A DNA stretch of 64,000 nt from Lactobacillus kimbladii (GCF_014323605.1 NZ_SCMB01000001.1:124001-188000); one strand, 5' to 3'. Positions 19,868 through 28,540 are shown, counted from the stretch's first letter. Numbers and translations: made by a program. The notes: generated by a model from the letters alone, not told the origin.

Positions 19868-21349
19868 TTAACCTTTTTTATTTTTAATAACGAAGTTTTT
19901 GCCATTACCAGAACGGCGTGAATGCCCTCCACGGTAATTGCCACGCCCGCGACTGCGGTCACCGCGATAGCCACCACGACTGCTTTTACCGCGACTATAA
20001 CGGCCACGACCACCGCGACCGCTACCTTTATAAGGAAGAGGTTTTTCAGAGCTAATTTTAACCTCTACATTCGAAGAGTCCTTAGACAAGTTCTTCAAAA
20101 AGGCGGACACCAAATCGACAGCTGAATAATTTTCCAACAATTCATTTGCGTCATCAGTATATTTTGTTAAATCCTCTTTCATTAGATCTTCAATCTTAGA
20201 CTTAGCAACCTTAAGTTGACCACGCAAAGCCTGATCATCAGATGGTGGACGTAATGGCGTCATCTTCTTCTTAGTTAACTGCTCAATTGTCCTCATATAG
20301 CCAATTTCATTTGGCGTAACAAAAGTTATGGAACTGCCATTTTGACCAGCACGGCCTGTACGACCAATACGGTGAACATAAGAATCTGGATCTTGTGGTA
20401 TATCGTAATTGTATACATGTGTTACACCGGAAATATCCAGACCACGTGCAGCTACATCAGTCGCCACTAAAATATCCAATTTTCCGGCACGGAATCTTTT
20501 TAACACAGTAATTCTACGCGCCTGTGATAAATCGCCATGAATCCCTGCGGCATTATAACCACGTGCCTGTAAGCCCCTGGTAACCTCGTCAACGCGCCGT
20601 TTAGTTCTGACAAAAACCACTGCCAAATCAGGACTTTCAACATCAATCAAGCGACACATGATGTCAAATTTTTCTGAATCTTTAGCACGCACAAAATACT
20701 GGTCAATTAAGTCAGCAGTTAATTCTTTAGTCTTAATGCGCACAATTTCAGGATTGTTCATGAATTTTTCACTAATGTTCAAAATTGGTTTTGGCATTGT
20801 GGCACTAAATAACAAGGTCTGTTTACGGTTCTTAACGTAACTCAAAATACTTTCAATGTCTTGGATGAAACCCATGTCTAACATTTCATCAGCTTCATCT
20901 AAAACAATGGTATTAACATTTTCTAAATTAATAGTCTTGCGTTTTAAATGATCAAGTAAACGTCCCGGTGTACCTACTAAAATTGCAGGCACATGGTTCT
21001 TAAGGGAACGAATTTGCCGACCAATATCAGCACCGCCATATACAACCTGTACACGAGCATTTTCATCGCGCCCCAGCCTGAAAAGTTCTTCTTGAGTTTG
21101 AATAGCAAGCTCACGTGTAGGCTCAATAATCAATGCTTGAATAACCTTATTATGTTTATCTAAATTTTGTAAGATAGGAAGCGCAAACGCTGCAGTCTTA
21201 CCAGTACCGGTTTGAGCTTGTCCAATTACATCCTTGCCTGCTAAGGCTAGAGGAATTGTCTGTTCCTGAATCGGTGTTGCTTCTTCGAAGCCTGAACGCT
21301 TAATCGCTTTTAAAAGCTCATCTTTTAATCCTAATTCTGAAAATTTCAC
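19868..21349 (-). CDS. cshA: DEAD-box RNA helicase CshA
   Basis: ATP-dependent RNA helicase associated with mRNA decay and cold growth. Motifs in order: Q motif (TPIQEQTIPLAL), Walker A AQTGTGKT (45-52), PTRELAIQ, DEAD in VLDEADEM, SATMP, VATDVAARGLDISG and HRIGRTGRAG. The 493-residue protein ends in an Arg/Gly-rich tail (repeats such as GRGGRGRYSRG) typical of this family and likely to contact RNA. Eleven bases after murF, so co-transcription is likely; a terminator follows. The gene strand in the tail region is unusually rich in G, which creates spurious frames on both strands. Confidence 0.96.
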   Translation of the reverse strand: MKFSELGLKDELLKAIKRSGFEEATPIQEQTIPLALAGKDVIGQAQTGTGKTAAFALPILQNLDKHNKVIQALIIEPTRELAIQTQEELFRLGRDENARVQVVYGGADIGRQIRSLKNHVPAILVGTPGRLLDHLKRKTINLENVNTIVLDEADEMLDMGFIQDIESILSYVKNRKQTLLFSATMPKPILNISEKFMNNPEIVRIKTKELTADLIDQYFVRAKDSEKFDIMCRLIDVESPDLAVVFVRTKRRVDEVTRGLQARGYNAAGIHGDLSQARRITVLKRFRAGKLDILVATDVAARGLDISGVTHVYNYDIPQDPDSYVHRIGRTGRAGQNGSSITFVTPNEIGYMRTIEQLTKKKMTPLRPPSDDQALRGQLKVAKSKIEDLMKEDLTKYTDDANELLENYSAVDLVSAFLKNLSKDSSNVEVKISSEKPLPYKGSGRGGRGRYSRGKSSRGGYRGDRSRGRGNYRGGHSRRSGNGKNFVIKNKKG

Positions 21350-21359
21350 TAAATTCTCC

Positions 21360-22727
21360 TTATCTAAGCCGTTCTACTACTTTTTCCAGGTGCATCCCGT
21401 GGGAGCCTTTCAAAACAACAATGTCGTTCGGCTTAATATCATTTTTTAAATCTGCAATCAATCGTTGCATCTGATCTTGTGGGTAATAATGCAAGTTTTT
21501 AGGCTGATAACTTTCCTTAAGCGCAGCTGCCAAATGCGCCATTTCTGTACCATATAAATAAACTTCATTAATCACTTGGGGATCAAGACAATCTGCTAGA
21601 CCTGCATGAAGATCAGCTGACCTGTGCCCTAATTCTAACATATCACCCAGAACAGCGATTCGCCGACTACCTGCAGGTACCTGAATTTGACCAAAACTGG
21701 TAATTACAGCACGTACAGCAGTCGGATTGGAATTATAGACATCACTCATGATGTCTTCTCCAACGTCGCCTTTTTCCCATTCCATTCTGTCAGCTGTCGG
21801 AGTAAATTTTTCCAAAGCAGTAGCTATTTCTTCATCACTTTCACCAAAATGCCTGCCAACACAAAGAGCAGAAAGTGCGTTAGAAACATTGTGTTTGCCA
21901 ATCATCGGAATAGTAAATTTATGATCAGAGTTATTAATCGTAAAAGTCGCATGATGCTTGTAGCTACGATAGCCTGTCGCATAGACTGTATCATTTTTGG
22001 CAAAACCAAAGGTAACTTTATTTTGAACTATTTTAGCTGCCCTTTCACGCAAAAGTGGTTCATCCCCGTTATATATTAGTTCGCCATCTTCACGTAAAAA
22101 GTCGGTAATTTCCATTTTAGCATCGGCAATTGCTGCACGTGAACCTAAAAATTCAATGTGAGCTTCGCCAATCATCGTAATAACTGTAACGTCCGGATGG
22201 GTCAATTCACTTAGTTGATGCAGTTGTCCAGCATGATCCATACCCATTTCTAAAACCAAAATTTCTGTATTTGGTTTCATGTCTAAAATAGTCATGGGAA
22301 CGCCAATTTCATTATTAAAGTTGGCATCAGTTTTATGAACATTAAATCTCTTCGCTAAAACAGCTGCCGTCATATCTTTAGTAGTAGTTTTACCATTTGA
22401 TCCAGTAATACCAACAACAGTGGGATTAACCTTATTCAAGTAGTACTGTGCCAGTTGCTGCATGCTAGTTAACGGATCATCAACTTCTAAAACTGCGATA
22501 CTATCAGGTTTATTAGGGTGGCCCTTTTGCCACAATGTAGCACTTGCCCCATTGCTAATTGCACTATTGATATAATCATGACCGTCTCTATCGCCCTTTA
22601 GCGGTACAAATAAGCCGCCTGCAGCGATTTTTCTAGAATCAAAGGCAACAGAAGTAATAACGGTCTGGTCATTGCCTTCACACTTTGAATTTATTGCTTT
22701 GGCTATCTCTGCCAGTTGCATTTTCAT
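21360..22727 (-). CDS. murF: UDP-MurNAc-tripeptide--D-alanyl-D-alanine ligase MurF
   Basis: Last cytoplasmic amino-acid ligation of peptidoglycan precursor synthesis. The 455-residue protein has the Mur ligase layout: N-terminal UDP-binding domain (VAFDSRKIAAGGLFVPLKGDRDGHDYI), central ATP-binding GITGSNGKTTTKD and FNNEIGVP, and C-terminal VLGDMLELG and LKGSHGMHLE. The first ATG at 22727 has AGGAG eight bases upstream. A promoter lies 40-70 bases upstream. It supplies the pathway that alr, in the same cluster, provides with D-Ala. Confidence 0.97.
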   Translation of the reverse strand: MKMQLAEIAKAINSKCEGNDQTVITSVAFDSRKIAAGGLFVPLKGDRDGHDYINSAISNGASATLWQKGHPNKPDSIAVLEVDDPLTSMQQLAQYYLNKVNPTVVGITGSNGKTTTKDMTAAVLAKRFNVHKTDANFNNEIGVPMTILDMKPNTEILVLEMGMDHAGQLHQLSELTHPDVTVITMIGEAHIEFLGSRAAIADAKMEITDFLREDGELIYNGDEPLLRERAAKIVQNKVTFGFAKNDTVYATGYRSYKHHATFTINNSDHKFTIPMIGKHNVSNALSALCVGRHFGESDEEIATALEKFTPTADRMEWEKGDVGEDIMSDVYNSNPTAVRAVITSFGQIQVPAGSRRIAVLGDMLELGHRSADLHAGLADCLDPQVINEVYLYGTEMAHLAAALKESYQPKNLHYYPQDQMQRLIADLKNDIKPNDIVVLKGSHGMHLEKVVERLR

Positions 22728-22770
22728 CTTTTTATCTCCTAGCCGAAAAGAGTTTTTTGCTAAAGTACTA

Positions 22771-22800
22771 ATTATACTCCTTATTTAAGTAGTATAACAA
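22771..22800 (-). promoter_or_regulatory. murF promoter
   Basis: TTGTTA (22800-22795), an 18-base spacer and perfect TATAAT (22776-22771) on the minus strand, 43 bases before the start. Confidence 0.65.
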
Positions 22801-22813
22801 TTATGCTTTACAT

Positions 22814-22838
22814 AAAAAAGCAGCCCCAATGGGACTGC
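22814..22838 (-). terminator. rpmE2 terminator
   Basis: GC-rich arms GCAGTCCC and GGGGCTGC (minus strand) with a 3-base loop are followed by six T. Confidence 0.9.
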
Positions 22839-22858
22839 CTTCCACCAGATTGAAGATA

Positions 22859-23107
22859 TTACTTGTTGTTCATGCCATACTTCTTGTTGAACTTTTCGAT
22901 TCGACCATCGGCCTGAGCAAACTTTTGCTTGCCAGTGTAAAATGGGTGAGAATCTGAAGTAATTTCAACCCGAACTAGTGGGTAAGTTTTACCTTCATAA
23001 TCCACTGTTTCTTTTGGCTTTAATGTTGAGCCAGCAACAAACTTAGCACCAGTTGCTGAATCCATAAAGACTACTTGTTGGTAATCTGGATGAATATCTT
23101 GTTTCAT
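22859..23107 (-). CDS. rpmE2: 50S ribosomal protein L31 type B
   Basis: An 82-residue L31 with [23 protein letters not shown] and the family [11 protein letters not shown]. It lacks the paired Cys zinc sites of type A L31, so it is the zinc-independent paralogue, which in other bacteria can replace the zinc form during zinc limitation. ATG start with AAGGAG in front. It has its own promoter overlapping the end of the binding-protein gene, and a strong terminator. Confidence 0.96.
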   Translation of the reverse strand: MKQDIHPDYQQVVFMDSATGAKFVAGSTLKPKETVDYEGKTYPLVRVEITSDSHPFYTGKQKFAQADGRIEKFNKKYGMNNK

Positions 23108-23125
23108 ATTTATTACTCCTTTGCC

Positions 23126-23146
23126 ATGACTCCTATTTCAAGTCAT
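23126..23146 (-). promoter_or_regulatory. Hairpin in the rpmE2 leader
   Basis: ATGACT (minus strand, 23146-23141) and AGTCAT (23131-23126) can pair across a 9-base loop just upstream of the Shine-Dalgarno. L31 mRNAs in several phyla have autoregulatory leaders. Whether this short hairpin is one is a guess. Confidence 0.3.
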
Positions 23147-23207
23147 AGATTAATCGATTAACGTTTAATACCTTATCATCTTTAAAGGCAAAATTCAAGA
23201 CTTATTT

Positions 23208-23236
23208 ATTATAGCAGCTGCATCAATTTAAAACAA
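23208..23236 (-). promoter_or_regulatory. rpmE2 promoter
   Basis: TTGTTT (23236-23231), 17-base spacer, perfect TATAAT (23213-23208) on the minus strand. The -35 lies inside the last codons of the upstream binding-protein gene. Confidence 0.65.
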
Positions 23237-24068
23237 TGTCGCTCGGCTTAACTTCTTTGCCAAAGTATGGTTTGAGTTCTTTATTGTAATCAGTAGTAAA
23301 GAATTTTTTATTTGCCAATTTAGTAATTTCTTTATTCGTCCAATTTAAAAGAGACTTGTTACCCTTTTTAACCGCAGGAGAAATGAATTGATTAGGGCCA
23401 ATATTTTTAATTCCAACAGTGTAATTAGGATTCTTCTTTACCCAAGCATAAAGATATGAATTATCATCAGCTAAAGCAGCAGCACGTTTGTTTTTAAAAG
23501 CGTTGAATTGCTGCGTTTTGGAGTCAAATTTCAATAAGTCTACACCGCCCTTTTTGGTAAAGTAATTTTCTGCGGTTGTGCCCTTGTTGACAATCAAGTT
23601 TTTACCCTTTAGCTGAGAAGTGCTTGTAATTGGTGCATTCTTAGGAGAAATAACTCCAACTGATACCTTCATGTATGCCTTAGCAAAATCAACAACTTGT
23701 TTACGCTCAGGTGTTTCTGTGAAGTTAGCTAAAACAATATCGGCTTTATTTGAATTAAGAGTATCTACGCGATTATTCGCATTAACCTGGGTAAATTTCA
23801 CTTTAACACCCAAATCCTTAGCCATTTGACGTGCAAGAAGGACATCATAACCAACACGGTTGCCATGATTATCAACCCAACCATAAGGAGGCAAATCACC
23901 AAATACGGCAACTCGTAAAACGTCCCGCTTTTTAATCGCACTCACGCTGCTTTCATTGGCATTACTGCTATTATTTTTTGATGACTTGATACCAAAAAAT
24001 GCGGCAACTGCAATAATTAAAACTACTAAAACACCAATAATAATATTTCTGCTTTTATTTTTCTTCAT
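23223..24068 (-). CDS. Amino-acid ABC transporter substrate-binding protein, membrane-anchored (cystine-like)
   Basis: A 281-residue family 3 solute-binding protein for polar amino acids. The N-terminus is a basic stretch plus a hydrophobic segment (NIIIGVLVVLIIAVAAFFG). No Cys occurs in the protein, so it is not a lipoprotein and is probably held by this uncleaved anchor. Domain features include VAVFGDLPPYGWVDNHGN, VGYDVLLARQMAKDLGV, and VNKGTTAENYF. The overall pattern (TLNSNKADIVLANFTETPERKQVVDF) resembles cystine/cysteine-binding members such as BspA or Cj0982, from memory; the ligand is inferred. It is the last gene of a four-gene importer operon that follows an attenuated leader containing Cys codons. 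Confidence 0.88.
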   Translation of the reverse strand: MKKNKSRNIIIGVLVVLIIAVAAFFGIKSSKNNSSNANESSVSAIKKRDVLRVAVFGDLPPYGWVDNHGNRVGYDVLLARQMAKDLGVKVKFTQVNANNRVDTLNSNKADIVLANFTETPERKQVVDFAKAYMKVSVGVISPKNAPITSTSQLKGKNLIVNKGTTAENYFTKKGGVDLLKFDSKTQQFNAFKNKRAAALADDNSYLYAWVKKNPNYTVGIKNIGPNQFISPAVKKGNKSLLNWTNKEITKLANKKFFTTDYNKELKPYFGKEVKPSDIVLN

Positions 24069-24078
24069 TATTTACTCC

Positions 24079-24819
24079 TTAAAAGTCCATACTAGTCAAG
24101 AAATCACGAGCACGATCTGTTTGGGGATGTTCAAAAAACTCTTTACCAGGTGTATTTTCCAAAATTTTGCCCTCTTCTAGAAATAAAACCTGATCTGCTA
24201 TTTGGCGTGCAAAGTTCATTTCGTGAGTTACGATAATCATTGTCATATGATCAACACGTGATAAATCAGTCATAATCTGTAAAACACCTCGAACCATTTC
24301 TGGATCAAGAGAAGCGGTAACCTCATCAAACAGCATTACTTCGGGGTGCATTGCCAACGCTCTGACGATTGCAATTCTTTGTTTTTGTCCACCAGACAAT
24401 TCACGAGGATAAGAATCAACGTATTTTTCCAATCCTACGCGTTTTAACAGTTGCAGAGCCTCTTTTTTGACTTCTTCCTCAGATCTTTTTTGTACTTTTA
24501 CCGGTGCCAGCAAAACATTTTCAAGCACGGTAAAGTTAGGAAACAAATCATAACTTTGAAAAACCATGCCTATTTTTTGACGTAAAGCCTGCCAATTTTT
24601 CGCATCGGTTTCAATCTTTTGTCCTTTAAAATAGAGCGAGCCACTTTTAAAATCTTCCAAGCCGTTTAAGCACCTAATTAAAGTACTTTTACCAGAACCG
24701 GAAGGACCTAATAATGTCAAAACTTCACCTTGATGCAGAGTAAAACTAATATCATGTAAAGCTTGCCAATCACCATAAAACTTGTTTAGATGTTCAACGC
24801 GTAAAACTTCTTTTGTCAT
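24079..24819 (-). CDS. Polar amino-acid ABC transporter ATP-binding protein
   Basis: A 246-residue ATPase of the PAAT family. Walker A GPSGSGKST, Q-loop MVFQSYDLFPNFTVLENV, signature LSGGQKQR, Walker B VMLFDEVTASLDPE and H-loop IIVTHEM are all intact. It energises import through the two permeases encoded just upstream. Six bases separate it from the permease gene, and the binding-protein gene follows within ten. Confidence 0.96.
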   Translation of the reverse strand: MTKEVLRVEHLNKFYGDWQALHDISFTLHQGEVLTLLGPSGSGKSTLIRCLNGLEDFKSGSLYFKGQKIETDAKNWQALRQKIGMVFQSYDLFPNFTVLENVLLAPVKVQKRSEEEVKKEALQLLKRVGLEKYVDSYPRELSGGQKQRIAIVRALAMHPEVMLFDEVTASLDPEMVRGVLQIMTDLSRVDHMTMIIVTHEMNFARQIADQVLFLEEGKILENTPGKEFFEHPQTDRARDFLTSMDF

Positions 24820-24824
24820 TTATC

Positions 24825-25502
24825 TCACCTGTCCTGCCTTGCTGCTAGCCGTTTAGACCATACTGATAACGGATAATCTATTAAGAAATATAAAAAGAAA
24901 ATCAAACCGTAAATCCAAAATACAACTGTCGGATATTTTTGGTTATTAGCTTCAATAATCTGTTGTCCAATCGCGATGACATCCATAATACTGATCATCA
25001 TTAATAAAGAGGTAGTTTTAATTACTCTTGTAGCCAGATTAATAGTTGCCGGTAACTCAAGCTGCACGGCTTGGGGCAATAAAACGTAGCGAAAAAGCTG
25101 CACTTTGCTTAAGCCCAAAGCTAAGCCTGATTCTTTTTGAGCAATAGGAACTGATTCTATTGCTCCACGAACGATATCACTAAACTCAGCAGCAACCCAT
25201 AGGGCAAAGGCCAAAACTGCCATCCAACTGGCAGGCCAATTGATGTGAAAACTGCGCGGTAAAATATAGTAGAACAAAAATAATAGTACGATCGTGGGAA
25301 CTATCCTGAAAAATTCCAGATATAGCCGCAAAATAAACCGAATTATTTTATTGGGTAAGGTGCGCAATACGCCTAGGAATGTACCTAAAACAAGACCAAT
25401 AACCAAACTAACACCTGCAATCCAAACAGAAGTCCACAAGCCTTGTAAAATTCTGCTAAAGTTGTTGCCGCTAAAGAAAACATTAATCGCCGAATGTGCC
25501 AT
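24825..25502 (-). CDS. Amino-acid ABC transporter permease (second)
   Basis: A 225-residue HisMQ-type permease with about five membrane segments. The EAA loop is visible as ESGLALGLSKVQLFRYVLLPQA, the site that contacts the ATPase. ATG at 25502 with GGAAGG six bases upstream. It overlaps the first permease gene by 20 bases, so the pair is probably translated together as a heterodimer. Confidence 0.93.
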   Translation of the reverse strand: MAHSAINVFFSGNNFSRILQGLWTSVWIAGVSLVIGLVLGTFLGVLRTLPNKIIRFILRLYLEFFRIVPTIVLLFLFYYILPRSFHINWPASWMAVLAFALWVAAEFSDIVRGAIESVPIAQKESGLALGLSKVQLFRYVLLPQAVQLELPATINLATRVIKTTSLLMMISIMDVIAIGQQIIEANNQKYPTVVFWIYGLIFFLYFLIDYPLSVWSKRLAARQDR

Positions 25503-26142
25503 AACGTACCTTCCTTTCTAAATAATTTAAAAGTAAAATAATTGGAATTAAAATAATTGCGTAGGCAATCACCAAAATTAGCAAATACTCATTTGTCCGG
25601 TAATACATTCCAATTAGGTCCAGAGCTGTATTGGTTAATTCAGGAATAGCAATTACTGAAAAAATGGAAGTCTCTTTAATCAGGAATATAATGTTTGCTG
25701 TTAAGGCAGGCATACTTAGCGCAAAGCCTTGCGGAAAGACAACATAACGGGCCAATTGCAGATTATTCATCCCTAAAGCTTTACCATCATCAATCTGAGT
25801 GGCACTGACCCCAGCAAAACCTCCTGTAAAACCTTCAGCCATATATGCTCCACCAAGAAATACCAGACCAATAATGCCGCAAGTTTGGGCTGACATTTTT
25901 AGTCCAATAACTGGAAAAGCATAGTATAGGAAAAACAATTGAATTAATAAAGGTGTATTTCTTGCTAACTCTACATAAGCTGTTATTAGTTGACTCAAAA
26001 TTGGTACTTTAAAATATTGGATTAAACTGCAGAAAACTCCCACTACAATAGAAAAAATTATGCCAACAGCAGACAACCAGATAGTCAGTTGAAAAGCTTT
26101 TGCAAAAATAGGCAAACTTTGATTAATAATTTGCCAGCTCAT
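25483..26142 (-). CDS. Amino-acid ABC transporter permease (first)
   Basis: A 219-residue HisMQ-type permease and first structural gene of the importer operon. The ATG at 26142 (MSWQIINQ) is set by a very strong GGGGGAGG six bases upstream; the frame is open further upstream without a start site. Features: RNTPLLIQLFFLYYAFP and the EAA loop DDGKALGMNNLQLARYVVFPQG, plus several hydrophobic helices. It is preceded by a long leader with a promoter, a short ORF and a terminator/antiterminator. Confidence 0.93.
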   Translation of the reverse strand: MSWQIINQSLPIFAKAFQLTIWLSAVGIIFSIVVGVFCSLIQYFKVPILSQLITAYVELARNTPLLIQLFFLYYAFPVIGLKMSAQTCGIIGLVFLGGAYMAEGFTGGFAGVSATQIDDGKALGMNNLQLARYVVFPQGFALSMPALTANIIFLIKETSIFSVIAIPELTNTALDLIGMYYRTNEYLLILVIAYAIILIPIILLLNYLERKVRYGTFGD

Positions 26143-26209
26143 TTTTAACCTCCCCCTGCAGTACTTAAATGGACTCAGAAGTCTCATTATTTGTCACAGT
26201 AGTTCTAAC

Positions 26210-26280
26210 AAAACAAAAGGCCTGCGGATACTTTATTCGCAGGTCCTAAATACTTATTGTTTTAAATTTGAGTGCGAATA
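26210..26280 (-). promoter_or_regulatory. Terminator/antiterminator (attenuator) before the amino-acid importer operon
   Basis: On the minus strand CCTGCG (26243-26238) and CGCAGG (26226-26221) form a hairpin followed by CCTTTTGTTTTGTT, i.e. a terminator upstream of the first gene. The 8 bases TATTCGCA at 26280-26273 are perfectly complementary to TGCGAATA at 26241-26234, which covers the 5' arm of that terminator. The two pairings exclude each other, which is the signature of an attenuator. The upstream arm begins directly after the stop codon of the leader ORF. Confidence 0.72.
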
Positions 26281-26352
26281 CTAAAAGAAACAAATATTTT
26301 GCAAATGATCTAATGAAATACATTTCTTTTCCAGTCTTTGCATTTGTTTCAT
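26281..26352 (-). CDS. Candidate 23-residue leader peptide with two Cys codons
   Basis: ATG at 26352 with AAAGAAG eight bases upstream opens a 23-codon frame ending in TAG at 26283-26281. The peptide begins MKQMQRLEKK and ends with DHLQNICFF. Cys codons (TGT) are at positions 11 and 21. The stop codon abuts the antiterminator arm, so a ribosome that finishes translation would cover that arm and favour termination, while one stalled at Cys21 or earlier would leave it free. Much of the ORF also folds as a hairpin (GAAACAAAT near the start pairs with ATTTGTTTC near the end). Real translation is inferred from layout only; the leader could instead be a riboswitch. Confidence 0.5.
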   Translation of the reverse strand: MKQMQRLEKKCISLDHLQNICFF

Positions 26353-26391
26353 TAACTGCACTTCTTTCTAAAACATCTATCAGTGCTTCTT

Positions 26392-26420
26392 ATGCTATGC
26401 TTTTACTTACTTTTTGTCAA
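26392..26420 (-). promoter_or_regulatory. Promoter of the amino-acid importer operon
   Basis: Perfect TTGACA (26420-26415), 17-base spacer and TAGCAT (26397-26392) on the minus strand. Transcription would start near 26385, giving a leader of about 240 bases. Confidence 0.7.
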
Positions 26421-26464
26421 TAACTTTGCTTAATATTACTCTCATTTTCTATCTTTGGGCTAAT

Positions 26465-26491
26465 AAAAAACGCGCTTGATTAAACGCGTTT
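26465..26491 (-). terminator. Terminator of the dehydrogenase gene
   Basis: AAACGCG and CGCGTTT arms (7 bases, 10-base loop), followed on the minus strand by a T run. Confidence 0.85.
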
Positions 26492-26511
26492 GGTCTATTT
26501 ATTTAATCTTC

Positions 26512-27420
26512 TTAAGACTGTGACTTTTCTTTAATTGCTGCAGCAGATTTTTCCAACAATTTTTCTTCAGCTGGAGTTAGCTGTAAATTAATTTTGTGAA
26601 CTATGCCTTTTCGACCAACAATTGCAGGATAAGACATGTAAGTACCATACTTTTCTTGGTAACTTGATACTGGTAATTCTGTCCGTGAATCTGTTAAAAC
26701 GGCCCGCACTATTCTCACCGCAGCAGCCGAAACCCCATAATTAGTGTAATGCTTGCCCATAAACACATTTTGACCACCAAATTTGATTTCATCTTCTAAG
26801 TCACTTGGCTGCCATGATTCATTTTTAGCCAATTCAGTTAATGGCTGTTCAAATACTTTTACTGTTGACCAGGCTGTAAACTGAGTATCGCCATGTTCAC
26901 CCAATGCAAAACCACTCACAGAACGAGGATCAACATTAAACTTTTTAGCAACAACTTTTTTCATTCTTGCTGTATCAAGTAAAGTACCAGTGCCCAAAAC
27001 ATGTTCTTTGGGTAAACCAGTTAATTGCTGATAAAGACTGGTTATTGCATCTACTGGGTTGGAAATAACAATCAGAATACCGTTAAAGCCACTATTTTTG
27101 ATAGATTCTGTAATCGGACTTAATTGCTTTTTATTATATTCAAGTTCTTGGAACCGATCACCCTTTGTTTCTAATGATATTTTCCCTAATGTACTAATCA
27201 CAATGTCAGCATCTTTCAATGCTTCGTAATCATTAACAATGATGTTGGTATGATATGGCAGGTTGGCCATTGCATCTTCAAAATCAATGGCATCAGCGTT
27301 TACCTTACCCTCATTTACATCGATCATTACCAAATCATCCACTAAATCTGAAATAATCAATTCATGGGCAACGGTACAACCAACGTGACCATCACCAATA
27401 ATACCTATTTTTGTTGTCAT
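26512..27420 (-). CDS. L-2-hydroxyisocaproate dehydrogenase / L-lactate dehydrogenase family
   Basis: NAD-dependent L-2-hydroxyacid dehydrogenase, 302 residues. The Rossmann motif is GIIGDGHVGCTVAHEL with Asp34-type residue in VMIDVNE. STLG, VISNPVDAIT, GTGTLLDTARM and the catalytic GEHGDTQ are present. It resembles the L-HicDH of Lactobacillus/Weissella more than the main glycolytic LDH (for example DFEDAMANLPYHTNI and DPRSVSGFALGEHGD), so branched 2-oxo acids are the likely substrates. That is inference from family resemblance. ATG start with AAAGG eight bases upstream; a TATAAT at 27488-27483 is the probable -10. Monocistronic with its own terminator. Confidence 0.88.
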   Translation of the reverse strand: MTTKIGIIGDGHVGCTVAHELIISDLVDDLVMIDVNEGKVNADAIDFEDAMANLPYHTNIIVNDYEALKDADIVISTLGKISLETKGDRFQELEYNKKQLSPITESIKNSGFNGILIVISNPVDAITSLYQQLTGLPKEHVLGTGTLLDTARMKKVVAKKFNVDPRSVSGFALGEHGDTQFTAWSTVKVFEQPLTELAKNESWQPSDLEDEIKFGGQNVFMGKHYTNYGVSAAAVRIVRAVLTDSRTELPVSSYQEKYGTYMSYPAIVGRKGIVHKINLQLTPAEEKLLEKSAAAIKEKSQS

Positions 27421-27570
27421 AATAAGTGCCTTTCTTTTTAAACCTGTTAAAATATTTCAACAAACTTTTTGAATACATCATCATTATACTAAGATAAGAC
27501 AGCAAAAAATACTCTAAAAACATTAAATAAAGCATTCTTAATTTCTGAAACTAAAATTCAAAATCAGACA

Positions 27571-28485
27571 TTAGTTACCAAGTTTGATATCTTTTGCATA
27601 AGGTATTGAAGGTTGAGCACCATATTTTTGCACAGTAATTGATGAAGCTTTATTAGCAAAAAGAACTGCGTCTCTTAAGTTAGAAAAATCTGGCCGCAAT
27701 AAACTTGTCATTGCACCAATAAAAGTATCTCCGGCTGCTGTAGTATCAACAGCCTTGACTTTAAAAGCCGGAACCAGCTCTCTTTGATTTTGATAGTCGT
27801 AAAATGCTCCTTTAGCACCGATTGTAATAATGACCGTTTTTACGCCCTGATCATGTAGCTTGGCAGCAGCCATTTGCGCAGTTTTTTCATCAGTCACCTT
27901 AATCCCAGTGATAGTTTCAGCTTCTGTTTCATTTGGAGTAATGATATCAGTAAGCTTTAACAAATCAGCAGGGATTTCAGCCATTCCAGGAGCTGGATTC
28001 AAAATTGTTTTTACCCCTGCCTCATGAGCAATTTCGAACCCTTTAATTGTTGCAGCAAGTGGGGTTTCAAACTGTGCGATAAGAAAATCAGAATCTTTAA
28101 TCAAATCCTGATTCTGCACAACTTCAGCCGGGCCAAAAGCATAATTTGCACCAGCATAAATAGTAATTGAATTCTGACCACTATCATCTACTGTAATAAA
28201 TGCTTGTCCAGTTGATTCTTTTTTAGCTGTGATAATACCCTGGGTATTAATGCCTTCACTTTTGAGTAAGCCCAGCATTTCTTTTCCCGGTGCATCGTCA
28301 CCTACACCACCAATAAAGCTAACTTCACATCCTGATCTTGCCGCAGCCACCGCCTGATTTGCGCCTTTTCCACCCGCGGCTGAATAATGTTCTGACGCAT
28401 GAACAGTTTCACCTGGTCTGGCCATTTGTTTAACGCGCAAATTAGTATCTAAATTAATACTGCCAATAACTGTAACTTTATTCAT
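27571..28485 (-). CDS. rbsK: Ribokinase
   Basis: PfkB-family sugar kinase, 304 residues. Features: GSINLDTNLRV, the sugar-binding GGKGANQAVAAARSG, NPAPG, NETEAE and the catalytic loop DTTAAGDTFIGA. These match ribokinase (D-ribose to ribose-5-phosphate). No ribose transporter or rbsD is adjacent. It is separated from the upstream PTS operon by a strong terminator and is probably transcribed alone. ATG with AGAGG at a rather long distance (13 bases). Confidence 0.92.
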   Translation of the reverse strand: MNKVTVIGSINLDTNLRVKQMARPGETVHASEHYSAAGGKGANQAVAAARSGCEVSFIGGVGDDAPGKEMLGLLKSEGINTQGIITAKKESTGQAFITVDDSGQNSITIYAGANYAFGPAEVVQNQDLIKDSDFLIAQFETPLAATIKGFEIAHEAGVKTILNPAPGMAEIPADLLKLTDIITPNETEAETITGIKVTDEKTAQMAAAKLHDQGVKTVIITIGAKGAFYDYQNQRELVPAFKVKAVDTTAAGDTFIGAMTSLLRPDFSNLRDAVLFANKASSITVQKYGAQPSIPYAKDIKLGN

Positions 28486-28540
28486 TTAAACTTTAAAACC
28501 TCTTAATTAGCTTAACTTTCAAATAACTTATTTCTACCAA

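Noticed and set aside
19822-20125. Val/Ala- and Thr/Ala-rich frames on both strands
   Set aside because: They are other-frame readings of the Gly/Arg-rich tail of CshA.
26221-26385. T-box, SAM or lysine riboswitch in the importer leader
   Set aside because: None of the conserved sequences of these classes (for example the T-box GGTGGNACC element) is present.
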